A stretch of 64,000 nucleotides of DNA. Origin: Arthrobacter sp. OAP107 (lineage in GTDB: Bacteria > Actinomycetota > Actinomycetes > Actinomycetales > Micrococcaceae). Made by a program: the position numbers and the translations under genes. The notes beneath the pieces are model-generated. The model saw nothing but the letters and a program-made list of their open reading frames with translations. It was not told the origin of the DNA and searched no databases. The stretch lies in contig NZ_JBEPOK010000001.1 of the NCBI RefSeq assembly GCF_040546765.1, positions 620,001 through 684,000 on the forward strand. Reading direction: 5' to 3'. Shown piece by piece: positions 32,375 to 40,035 of this stretch (position 1 is its first letter; every line of letters starts with the position of its first letter).

Positions 32375-34180
32375 CTACTTCGCGTTGTCGTAGGAATCGA
32401 CGACGGCGACGCTCACCGGAAACTCGACCGGAATTCGCCCGAAGAGCAGCTCCTTGGCGGCGTTGGCGGCTTCCTCGATGGCGCGGATGCAGGCGTCCAC
32501 GGCACTGTCAGGGGCGTGGACCATGACCTCGTCATGCAGGAAGAACACGAGTTCCCCGGCGGCTGAACCGTCGGCCCGCATGGTGCGCAGCCGCCGTCGT
32601 AATTCCGCCAGCCAGCAGGCGGCCCAGTCCGCAGCGGAACCCTGCACGACGAAGTTCCGCGTGAAACGTCCGCGGGAGCGGGCGATGGCGTCCGCGCGGC
32701 GCTGCTCCTCCGCGGACGTGGACCGCTGGCTGAGGAACCAGCGTTCCGAGGGTGGCGGGCTGCTGCGTCCCAGGCGCGACGTGACAGTCCTGCCGGCTTC
32801 GCCGTCCCGGGCGGCGCGCTCGACGAAGCCCACGGCTCGCGGGTAGGTCCTGGCCAGCTGCGGCATCAGGCGGCCAGCTTCGCCGGACGTGGCACCGTAC
32901 ATGGCTCCGAGCAGGGCCATTTTCGCCTTGCTCCTGTCGCCGCCGAACCCCTTGGCCGCGATCCCCGCATAGAGATCCTGGTCCCGGGCGGCCTCGGCCA
33001 TGGTCGAATCCTGCGCCAGGGCGGCGAGGACACGCGGTTCCAGCTGGGACGCGTCGGCGACAATGAGCTTGTGCCCCGGGTCTGCATGCACGGCGCCGCG
33101 GACCTGGCGGGGGATCTGCAGCGCCCCGCCGCCGCGTGACGCCCAGCGGCCAGAGACCACTCCGCCCACCACGTATTCGGGCCGGAACCGCCCGTCGCGC
33201 ACCCAGGCGTCCAGCCACGCCCAGCCGTTGGCGGTGTGCAGCCGCGACAGTTTCTTGTAGGCCAGCAGGGGCGCGATGGCCGGATGGCTGGACCCCTTCA
33301 GCTCCCATTGCCGGGTGGACTTCACCTCGATGCCGTTGCGGTGCAGGGCGCGCATCAGTTCCTGCGGCGAGTCCGGATTCAGTGCCGGGGCGTTCAGCAG
33401 GCCCCTGAGTTCGGTGTTGAGGGCCTCGAGCTTGGCGGGGCGGTGCCCCACCGGCGGACGCGGTCCCAGGTGCTCGGCCAGGATGTGTTCGTGCAGTTCC
33501 TCGCGCCACGGAACGCCGGCATGCTGCATCTCGGCCGCGACCAGGGCGCTGGCCGATTCGGCGGCGAGGAGGAGCTGGAGCCGCTGCCGCCGGTTGTCAC
33601 CTGCCGCGGGTGCTCCGGCTGGTCCCGCTCCGGCTGGTCCCGCGGTCGCTGTTCCAGCGGCTTTCAGGGCCTCCTGCTGGGCGGCGTATTCGGCGCGCAG
33701 TTCGGCCAGGGTCTGCCGCGGTTCGGTGGCAGCGCCCGGGTCGTCGAAGAGCGCGCCCTGGTCCGCAGGCGGAGGGGGCGGCTGGAGCAGCCTCGCCGGC
33801 TGCAGATCGTCGTCCTGCGTGAGCTTCTCGGCGTTTCGGGCATACGCGGTGTGGGCAGTGAACTCGGAATGGACCAGGATGGCGCCGCACAAGGAAAGGT
33901 CGTAGCAGCGTTCCACGTCGACGCCGGCCGCCAGCAGGGACGGGTACCAGTCCTGGGTGCGGTGCCAGATCCAGCGCGGGCGCCGCTTCTCGAGTTCGCG
34001 GACGACGGCGGCCAGTCCGGTCCCGTTGTTGGGCGGGGTTGTGTGGGCGGCCGGTAATAACGCTTCGTCCAGTGCCGTGCCGACGATCCGGGGTTCGGGA
34101 TAGTCCGGGTGGGGGAGGCCCTCCGCCGTGAGTTGCTGTATGGCTGCGCCGTCGGGGTGGGCGGCGAGCAACAGATACAT
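32375..34180 (-). CDS. PolA-family DNA polymerase with a vestigial 3'-5' exonuclease domain
   Basis: A 601-residue family A polymerase without a 5'-3' nuclease domain. Polymerase motifs are present: motif A VADASQLEPR (conserved Asp and Glu; the usual DYSQIELR Tyr is Ala), motif B around DRSKAKMALLGAMYG (Arg, Lys, Tyr kept), and motif C FLHDEV. The N-terminal ~180 residues align with the position of the proofreading domain, but no DxE exo I motif is visible, and a Pro-rich linker follows. It is probably an accessory polymerase besides the replicative PolA. The gene is divergent from the tad locus. Confidence 0.88.
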   Translation of the reverse strand: MYLLLAAHPDGAAIQQLTAEGLPHPDYPEPRIVGTALDEALLPAAHTTPPNNGTGLAAVVRELEKRRPRWIWHRTQDWYPSLLAAGVDVERCYDLSLCGAILVHSEFTAHTAYARNAEKLTQDDDLQPARLLQPPPPPADQGALFDDPGAATEPRQTLAELRAEYAAQQEALKAAGTATAGPAGAGPAGAPAAGDNRRQRLQLLLAAESASALVAAEMQHAGVPWREELHEHILAEHLGPRPPVGHRPAKLEALNTELRGLLNAPALNPDSPQELMRALHRNGIEVKSTRQWELKGSSHPAIAPLLAYKKLSRLHTANGWAWLDAWVRDGRFRPEYVVGGVVSGRWASRGGGALQIPRQVRGAVHADPGHKLIVADASQLEPRVLAALAQDSTMAEAARDQDLYAGIAAKGFGGDRSKAKMALLGAMYGATSGEAGRLMPQLARTYPRAVGFVERAARDGEAGRTVTSRLGRSSPPPSERWFLSQRSTSAEEQRRADAIARSRGRFTRNFVVQGSAADWAACWLAELRRRLRTMRADGSAAGELVFFLHDEVMVHAPDSAVDACIRAIEEAANAAKELLFGRIPVEFPVSVAVVDSYDNAK

Positions 34181-34304
34181 ATGTCCAATTCTGCCCTGCC
34201 GCCGTGCTCATCGGCGTCGCAGTGAGTACCTTGTGCCAATGGCTTTTCCACATACGCCCATTCGCCCCTGACGCGCGGCAGGTCTTTTTGGGCACAGTTG
34301 CTGC

Positions 34305-35504
34305 ATGAGCAGGCACCACGCCCGGAACCGGCGACTCCCATCAGACCCCGCCAGTGCGCTGCCGGAGGATGAGGGGCCCGGTGCGCCGCGCAGGCCAGCT
34401 CCGGCCGGGCCGTGGACCGGTTCGGAACCGGGGACCTGGCTTCCCGCCGACGGCGGCGACGTACTGCTCGTCACGGGCTTCGAATATCTGCGTGGCGAGG
34501 TTGAACGGATTGTCGCGGCGGCCGGCGGACGGCTCCGGGTGGTGGACGACGTGGCGGAGGCCGCGCCATTCTGGGATTCCGCAGCCGACGTCCTGGTCGG
34601 CAGCGATGTCCGCGAACTGCCGCCCCGGCGCCGCGCGCCAGCCGTGCTGGTGGGACTGAGCGGGGAAGGGGATACGCTCTGGCACCTGGGCGCAGCCCTG
34701 GGTGCCCAACGCGTCGCGGTTCTTCCCGACGCTGCCGCGTGGCTTGCCGAGTACCTCAGCCGGTCACGTTCACCGGAGGCCGGAGGCCTGGTGCTCGGCG
34801 TTACCGGCGGCTGCGGAGGGGCAGGTGCCACCACCGCGGCGGCGTGGCTCGCGCAGGCAGCAGCTGAACTCGGTGCACGGGTTCTGCTCGTGGATGCCGA
34901 TCCCTGGGGCGGCGGGCTGGAGCTGGCCTTGGCGGCGGAGGAATCCCCAGGCCTTCGCTGGCCGGACCTCGCCGACGCCAGTGGCAGCATCGACCCGCAG
35001 CAGCTCACGGACGCCTTGCCCGTCGCTGGCGGGTTCTCGTTTCTGTCCTGGCCCGGGGGCAGGGAGCGGCCGCCCCTCGTGGACCCGGTCACCGTGGGAG
35101 GCGTCCTCGACGCCGCTCGACGGGGTTACGAAGTGGTGATCGTCGATATTGGCCGCAGCGCCGAACCGCTGCGCACGTTCGCATGGGACTGCGACCGCCT
35201 CCTGGTTGTCGTCCCCGCCCAACTAAAGGCTGCAGTTGCCGCCGCCCGGCTGCTGCAGGAGCTTCCGCCCGTTGAATCTGCCCTGGTCATCAGGGGAAAG
35301 GCCGGCGTGGCGCTGGACGCCGCGCTCGTCGCAGAATCCGTAGGACTCCCGCTGCTCGGTGTGATGCCCGAGGTGCGCGGCACAGCCTCGGCCACCGAGC
35401 TGGGGCGCCTGCTTGACCAGGGCAGGCGGAAGAGTGTCCGGCACTTCGCTTCCTCGGTGCTTGGCCTCCTCGCCGGCGATCTGCAGGTGGGAGACTTCCG
35501 GTGA
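34305..35504 (+). CDS. ssd: Septum-site-determining/CpaE-like ATPase (Ssd)
   Basis: A 399-residue ParA/MinD-superfamily protein. An N-terminal receiver-like domain (about 1-150, with DVLVGSDVRELPP) precedes the ATPase domain starting VLGVTGGCGGAGATTAAAWLA. The deviant Walker A lacks the usual Lys (GGAGATT), as in many CpaE/Ssd proteins. Later motifs are VLLVDADPWGGGLELAL and VIVDIGRSAEP. It opens the Tad locus and is translationally coupled to the CpaF-like ATPase by a GTGA overlap. Expected role: polar or septal positioning of the Tad machinery. No ribosome-binding site is evident upstream of the ATG. Confidence 0.9.
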   Translation: MSRHHARNRRLPSDPASALPEDEGPGAPRRPAPAGPWTGSEPGTWLPADGGDVLLVTGFEYLRGEVERIVAAAGGRLRVVDDVAEAAPFWDSAADVLVGSDVRELPPRRRAPAVLVGLSGEGDTLWHLGAALGAQRVAVLPDAAAWLAEYLSRSRSPEAGGLVLGVTGGCGGAGATTAAAWLAQAAAELGARVLLVDADPWGGGLELALAAEESPGLRWPDLADASGSIDPQQLTDALPVAGGFSFLSWPGGRERPPLVDPVTVGGVLDAARRGYEVVIVDIGRSAEPLRTFAWDCDRLLVVVPAQLKAAVAAARLLQELPPVESALVIRGKAGVALDAALVAESVGLPLLGVMPEVRGTASATELGRLLDQGRRKSVRHFASSVLGLLAGDLQVGDFR

Positions 35505-36964
35505 GTGCTCATCTGGGAGTGCCCGGGGCCGGTGCCGATACTGGCGGCCGCGCCGCAGCAGGGTTCCCGGTCCCTGGTGCACCCGCTTCCCGTGCCGCGC
35601 TCGCGGAGACCGCCGGCCGCAGGCGCGCGGCCCGGGTCCTGGACGCGGGGCTTCTTGAGACCGTGCGCGAGTCGGTCATGGCGGATGCCGGGCCGGTGAC
35701 CCCGTCGCGGGTGGCGGCCGCCGTGCAGGCCACCGGTAAGCTGCTGGGCACAGCGGGTTCCCTCGCCGCCGCTGAACGCATCAGTGCCGAGCTCAACGGA
35801 CTTGGGCCGCTGCAGCACCTGGTCCGGGATCCGTCCGTCACGGATATCTTCGTGAACGCCCCGGATTCCGTGTGGCTGGACAGGGGCCGCGGCATCGAAC
35901 GGACATCCGTGGCCTTCGCCGGGGAGGCCCAGCTCAGGGCCCTTGCCGCCCGGCTGGTCGCCTCCGGCGGCAGGCGTCTGGACGACGGATCGCCATGCGT
36001 GGACGTGCGGCTCGAGGGCGGCTACCGGGTCCATGCCGTCCTGCCGCCTATCTCGGCGTCGGGCACGCTGCTCAGTATCAGGATCCGGCGGGAACAGGTC
36101 TTCACCATGGACGAGCTCCGCGATGGGGGCATGTTCGGGCCACTGGTTCAGTGCGTTCTGGAGCGCATGGTGGAGCGGCGGCTGAGTTTCCTGGTCAGCG
36201 GGGCCACCGGCTCCGGAAAGACGACGCTGCTGTCCACCCTGTTGGGGCTGTGCCACCCGGGGGAGCGGCTGGTCCTGATCGAGGATGCCTCGGAGCTAAA
36301 CCCGGTACACCCGCACGTGGTCTCGCTGGAATCGCGGCACGGGAACCTCGAGGGAGGCGGCTCCGTGGATCTCGGGGAACTTGTCCGCCAGGCCCTGCGG
36401 ATGCGGCCGGACCGGCTGATTGTGGGGGAGTGCCGCGGCTCAGAAGTGCGCGAACTCCTGACGGCCATGAATACTGGCCACACCGGGGGCGGCGGGACCA
36501 TCCACGCCAACGCCGCCGGCGCTGTCCCGGCCAGGCTCACCGCCCTCGGAGCCTTGGCAGGGCTTGGACAGGACGCGGTCCGCCTGCAGGTGGCCAGCGC
36601 CCTTGATGTGGTGGTGCACGTGGCACGGTCGAGGCACGGACGCCACGTCGCGTGTATCGGCATCCTGACCGAGCGGCACGGTGGCCTCGACGTCGCCGTT
36701 GCGCTGGACGTTTCAGGCGGCAGGCCGGTCCCCGGGCCGGTGTGGGAGGTCCTTGCCCAGCGGTTGGCCCTCGATCCGGGCCTGGTCGGGTCAGCCCGCA
36801 CTTCAGGTCCCGCCCGCGACTCCGGTCCCGTTCGCGACTCTGGGCTGGACGGGCCAGCGGCTGGAGGGCCGGAGCAGTCGCACCCGGGCGCGCTCACCGG
36901 GCCAACAGGACAGGAAGGTCCGGGGATGAGCCACAAACGCGGCGCCCGCGGGGCAGCAGCATGA
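35501..36964 (+). CDS. tadA: TadA/CpaF secretion ATPase
   Basis: A 487-residue type II/IV secretion ATPase that powers pilus assembly. The N-terminal domain contains LNGLGPLQHLVRDPSVTDIFVN. The motor has Walker A SGATGSGKTTLL (about 232-243), the Asp box LIEDASEL, Walker B LRMRPDRLIVGECRG and the His box TGHTGGGGTIHAN. The C-terminal 60 residues are low complexity (repeats of DSGP-like segments). It starts with GTG overlapping the ssd stop and ends overlapping tadB (ATGA). Confidence 0.95.
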   Translation: MSAHLGVPGAGADTGGRAAAGFPVPGAPASRAALAETAGRRRAARVLDAGLLETVRESVMADAGPVTPSRVAAAVQATGKLLGTAGSLAAAERISAELNGLGPLQHLVRDPSVTDIFVNAPDSVWLDRGRGIERTSVAFAGEAQLRALAARLVASGGRRLDDGSPCVDVRLEGGYRVHAVLPPISASGTLLSIRIRREQVFTMDELRDGGMFGPLVQCVLERMVERRLSFLVSGATGSGKTTLLSTLLGLCHPGERLVLIEDASELNPVHPHVVSLESRHGNLEGGGSVDLGELVRQALRMRPDRLIVGECRGSEVRELLTAMNTGHTGGGGTIHANAAGAVPARLTALGALAGLGQDAVRLQVASALDVVVHVARSRHGRHVACIGILTERHGGLDVAVALDVSGGRPVPGPVWEVLAQRLALDPGLVGSARTSGPARDSGPVRDSGLDGPAAGGPEQSHPGALTGPTGQEGPGMSHKRGARGAAA

Positions 36965-37764
36965 CAGCAGTCTTTGTTAGTGCACTGGCTCTTGCCGCGT
37001 GGCTGATCCTGAGTCCTGCATTTGGGCCCCTTCGGCGAGCACGCAGTGCCTTCGGACTCAGCCGTTTAGCGGGTGGCCGTGTTCGCGGGAACGGCCGGCC
37101 GGCCGTTCCGGGCGGAGACCGGTTTGGCCTCGGCCGGGGTCGCCGCAAGGCAACCTTCGTGTCCCTGACGGTTGTGGTTCAGCAACTGGCCGCCCTGTTG
37201 AAGGGCGGCCGGTCTCCTTCGCGGCTGTGGGACGAACTGTGGCAGCTCTACGTGGAGCAGGGCTGCGCAGATGACGACCCCCGCCGGCCGCGGCTCAGCC
37301 CGGGGTCGGCGGCAGTTCTGTCACTCGCCAGGGGAGCCGCCCTGCGGGGAGCGCCGGTAGCCGAGGCGATCCGGTCCGCATGCTCGTCTTCGCGCCAGGG
37401 TGCCAGCGGCCGGGAGCTGCGGATCTGGGCGGAACTGGCGGCCTGCTTCGAAATAGCGGAAGCCAGCGGCTGTCCTCTGGCTGACGTCCTGACGCGCTTC
37501 GCGGCCCAGCTGGAGGTTGAAGATGATGCCGAAGCGGCCCGGCAAACGGCGCTCGCCGGACCGAAGGCAACCGTCGCCTTGCTGACCTGGCTCCCCCTGC
37601 TGGGACTCGGACTGGGTGTCTGCCTCGGCGTGGACCCGCTGGCAATGTTGCTTGGTACACCGTTGGGGGTGGCTGCGCTGGTCGCGGGCATCGGACTGAC
37701 AGTCGCTGGCCGCATCTGGTCCGCAAGGCTTGTGCGGGCAGCGGCCGGAGCGGCTGCACCATGA
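36961..37764 (+). CDS. tadB: TadB-like membrane assembly protein
   Basis: A 267-residue protein of the type II secretion F superfamily. One N-terminal helix, a cytoplasmic helical domain including LTVVVQQLAALLKGGRSPSRLWDEL, and two C-terminal helices (ATVALLTWLPLLGLGLGVCL onward) give the expected topology. It should form the inner-membrane platform with TadC. Its start overlaps the tadA stop. Confidence 0.9.
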   Translation: MTAVFVSALALAAWLILSPAFGPLRRARSAFGLSRLAGGRVRGNGRPAVPGGDRFGLGRGRRKATFVSLTVVVQQLAALLKGGRSPSRLWDELWQLYVEQGCADDDPRRPRLSPGSAAVLSLARGAALRGAPVAEAIRSACSSSRQGASGRELRIWAELAACFEIAEASGCPLADVLTRFAAQLEVEDDAEAARQTALAGPKATVALLTWLPLLGLGLGVCLGVDPLAMLLGTPLGVAALVAGIGLTVAGRIWSARLVRAAAGAAAP

Positions 37765-37807
37765 AAACTGGCCGGTCGGGTTGCGAGGGCATGACGGGAT
37801 CAGGCCA

Positions 37808-38422
37808 ATGAGCGGTTCGGTTCTGGCTGCTTCCCTCATCTTCCTGGCGCTCACGGCCGCCGCAGGCCTCGCCTTTAGCGGAACCGCTCACGCGAGATCC
37901 GGGCTTCTCCGCCGGAGCGGCCTGGGGGCGGGCAATAGCATTGCCGATGGTGGAGATGGCTCTCAGACCGGTGCAGGGCAGCCACCGGGGTTGCGGGATA
38001 CTGCCATGATGCTTGAGCTGATAGCTGCCATGCTGCAAGCAGGTGCGGGTATCGGACGGGCCCTGGAACTGGTGGCTGCCGCGGCCTCACCCGAGTACGG
38101 CCGCGCCCTGCGGCCCGTCGTCGGAGCCATGGCCATCGGTGCCGACTGGGAGACGGCCTGGCGGAGTTCAGACGTGCGCTCGCCGGAAATTCTGGGTCTC
38201 CGGGATGCCCTGGGCTTCGCTGCGCTCACTGGCGCGCCGTCTTCGTCCATCCTCTATGCCCAGGCCGCCAGAATGAGGCGGGAACGCTTCCGGGCCGCGG
38301 AGAAGCGCGCGGCCTCCCTCGGGGTCAAGCTGGTCGTTCCGCTGGGGCTGTGCTCACTGCCCGCCTTCATCTGCCTGGGAGTCGTTCCCGTGCTGCTCGC
38401 CCTGGTTCCTTCGGGCGGCTGA
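37808..38422 (+). CDS. tadC: TadC-like membrane assembly protein
   Basis: A 204-residue F-domain protein, partner of TadB. It has an N-terminal hydrophobic segment, the domain core MMLELIAAMLQAGAGIGRALELVA, ILGLRDALGFAALTGAP, and a C-terminal helix pair ending VVPVLLALVPSGG. The ATG at 37808 is 43 bp after the tadB stop. With TadA and TadB it completes the core assembly machine; no prepilin peptidase gene is seen in the window. Confidence 0.88.
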   Translation: MSGSVLAASLIFLALTAAAGLAFSGTAHARSGLLRRSGLGAGNSIADGGDGSQTGAGQPPGLRDTAMMLELIAAMLQAGAGIGRALELVAAAASPEYGRALRPVVGAMAIGADWETAWRSSDVRSPEILGLRDALGFAALTGAPSSSILYAQAARMRRERFRAAEKRAASLGVKLVVPLGLCSLPAFICLGVVPVLLALVPSGG

Positions 38423-38818
38423 GTTCGTTCGGCTCGCTGAGGCCGGTCAGGCGGCTGAGACCCCTCGCCACTGAGACCTCGCCCCGACGTCCCCCGTCGC
38501 TGCGGGAGACTGCGCCGCGACCTCCTGCACCGCAAGGCCCGATGCGCTGGAGCCTTATTAGCTGACCCCTGTCCGTTTCCTGTTGCCTGAACGGCCACCC
38601 CTGCTCATTTCTTCCGCTTTTTCCTGCCCCCCGGGCGGGCGTACCACTGACGACCGCACTGTCCGCAGGGGCCGTCGGTGGCACACCAGCACCTTCCCTC
38701 CACAGGAGGCCGGACGGGCTGCTTTTCCACTTAGCGAGGTTCAGGCCTTACCCGTCCCGCCGGCGGACGGGAGAGTCGAAGCACCGGCAACCCGCCGGAA
38801 CTCCAGAAAGGAAAATTC
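38423..38818 (+). promoter_or_regulatory. Structured intergenic leader upstream of the pilin gene
   Basis: This 396-bp stretch between tadC and the pilin-like gene holds no credible gene. Three hairpins stand out: CCACTGACG with CGTCGGTGG (38644-38681, one G-U), CCCGTCC with GGACGGG (38751-38771), and CCGGC-AACCC-GCCGG (38784-38798), the last flanked by GGAGAGT/ACTCC. The last two lie just before the AAAGGA ribosome-binding site and would be in the pilin 5' leader. They may separate pilin expression from the machinery genes. Confidence 0.45.
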
Positions 38819-39106
38819 ATGTCCCTCAACTACCAATCCCCGGGTGAAACCGCCCGGCCCTTGCGCCAGGACTCTGAAGAAGCCGACGTGCTGGAGATCT
38901 ACCCTGGCGCCAGCAACGCGCCGCGGGTGAGGCCATGGCCACGCAGGCGCCTCATGGCCTCGGAAGCAGGCATGGCGACCGCCGAGTACGCCATCGCCAC
39001 CCTGGCGGCGGTGGGCTTTGCCGGGCTCCTGGTGTTCATCCTGCGAAGCGACGAAGTCCGCGGCTTCCTGCTCAACCTGATCCGTACGGCGCTGGCCCTG
39101 CCGTGA
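38819..39106 (+). CDS. DUF4244 Flp-pilin-like protein
   Basis: A 95-residue protein with a 50-residue hydrophilic leader and the pilin-like core GMATAEYAIATLAAVGFAGL. Cleavage after Gly would leave Met at +1 and Glu at +5, the class IVb prepilin rule, although the leader is long. The last 20 residues are amphipathic. AAAGGA precedes the ATG. It is probably the major subunit of the Tad pilus-like fibre. The stop overlaps the next GTG start. Confidence 0.85.
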   Translation: MSLNYQSPGETARPLRQDSEEADVLEIYPGASNAPRVRPWPRRRLMASEAGMATAEYAIATLAAVGFAGLLVFILRSDEVRGFLLNLIRTALALP

Positions 39107-39615
39107 AACCCGCTCCGCAGACCCTAACGGCGGCCGGACTTGAGTCCTGCCGGCAGCACAGGAGCCCATCCGGAGAAGAGGCCGGCAGCCGCGGTCAGGG
39201 GAAGGCCCGCGGCACCGAGAGCCAACGCGGGCAGAGCCGTGGCGCAGTGACCGCTGAATTGGCGGTCGCTCTTCCGGCGGTCCTGCTGCTTCTGGCGATG
39301 CTGCTGGCAGGGTCTGCGGCGGGGATCACCCAGTTGCGGCTGCTGGACGCTGCACGGGCAGGTGCCAGGGCGCTCGCCAGGGGTGAAGACCCCGCCGCGG
39401 TCGACGGTATCGTCCGGAAGCTGGCCGGCCCTTCGGCCTCGTCGGCAGTGGTGCCCGGCGGCGAATGGATGAGCGTCACGGTGTCAGACCGGGCGGCCGG
39501 GCCCCTCGGGAGCCTGGTGCCGTGGACGCTGACTGCCAGGGCCGAGGCACGAAGCGAAACGCCGTCATCGGCACCGCCTCCTGCACACGGCATTGCTGCC
39601 GGACGGTCACTGTGA
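39103..39615 (+). CDS. TadE-like pseudopilin
   Basis: A 170-residue protein. After a basic 45-residue leader comes GAVTAELAVALPAVLLLLAML, again with a Gly then Glu at +5, typical for TadE minor pilins. The rest (AGITQLRLLDAARAGARALARGED, VVPGGEWMSVTVSDRA) is extracytoplasmic. The GTG start at 39103 overlaps the preceding stop by 4 bp (GTGA), which selects it over longer in-frame options. Confidence 0.85.
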   Translation: MKPAPQTLTAAGLESCRQHRSPSGEEAGSRGQGKARGTESQRGQSRGAVTAELAVALPAVLLLLAMLLAGSAAGITQLRLLDAARAGARALARGEDPAAVDGIVRKLAGPSASSAVVPGGEWMSVTVSDRAAGPLGSLVPWTLTARAEARSETPSSAPPPAHGIAAGRSL

Positions 39616-40007
39616 GCCTGCGACGCCAACAGTCCCTCGGCCAGCGCAGGAATCCCCTATCCGGTATCGAATCCGAACGCGGGTCGGGCACTGTGCTGGC
39701 CGCGGGGCTGGGCATGGTGGTTGTCATGGTCATGTCCCTGCTCCTCCTGCTGGCGCAGGCGTCGGCGTCGGCGTCCAGGGCCGCCGCCGCAGCCGACCTC
39801 GCCGCCTTGGCCGCGGCTGACGCGCTCCGCGGTGTCTCGGCGGGTGAGCCGTGCGCTGTGGCCGCGGCGGTGGCTGCCCGCCACAAAGCAACGCTCGTCA
39901 GCTGCACCCTGGGAGGCGACCAGTCCGTCGAAGTAAGTACCGGGCTGCCTGCCAGTCCCCTCCTGGGCCTCGCCACCGGCCGTGCCAGGGCGGGACCGCC
40001 GCCCTAA
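39612..40007 (+). CDS. TadE/TadG-like protein of the helicase/secretion neighbourhood
   Basis: A 131-residue protein starting with GTG in another GTGA overlap. The core ERGSGTVLAAGLGMVVVMVMSLLLLLAQ-like helix (residues about 18-48) is followed by SRAAAAADLAALAAADALRG, the pattern of Rv3654c-type proteins, where members flank a Tad locus and a DEAH helicase. Likely a minor pseudopilin or a scaffold. It ends the tad operon, convergent with the helicase gene. Confidence 0.85.
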   Translation: MSLRRQQSLGQRRNPLSGIESERGSGTVLAAGLGMVVVMVMSLLLLLAQASASASRAAAAADLAALAAADALRGVSAGEPCAVAAAVAARHKATLVSCTLGGDQSVEVSTGLPASPLLGLATGRARAGPPP

Positions 40008-40035
40008 AGCACCATGTTCCCACCTACACCGCGTC

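Noticed and set aside
38771..38805. SAM-type riboswitch (CCGGCAACC) upstream of the pilin gene
   Set aside because: Only the short CCGGCAACC string matches; the multi-helix core is absent and the downstream gene is unrelated to methionine.
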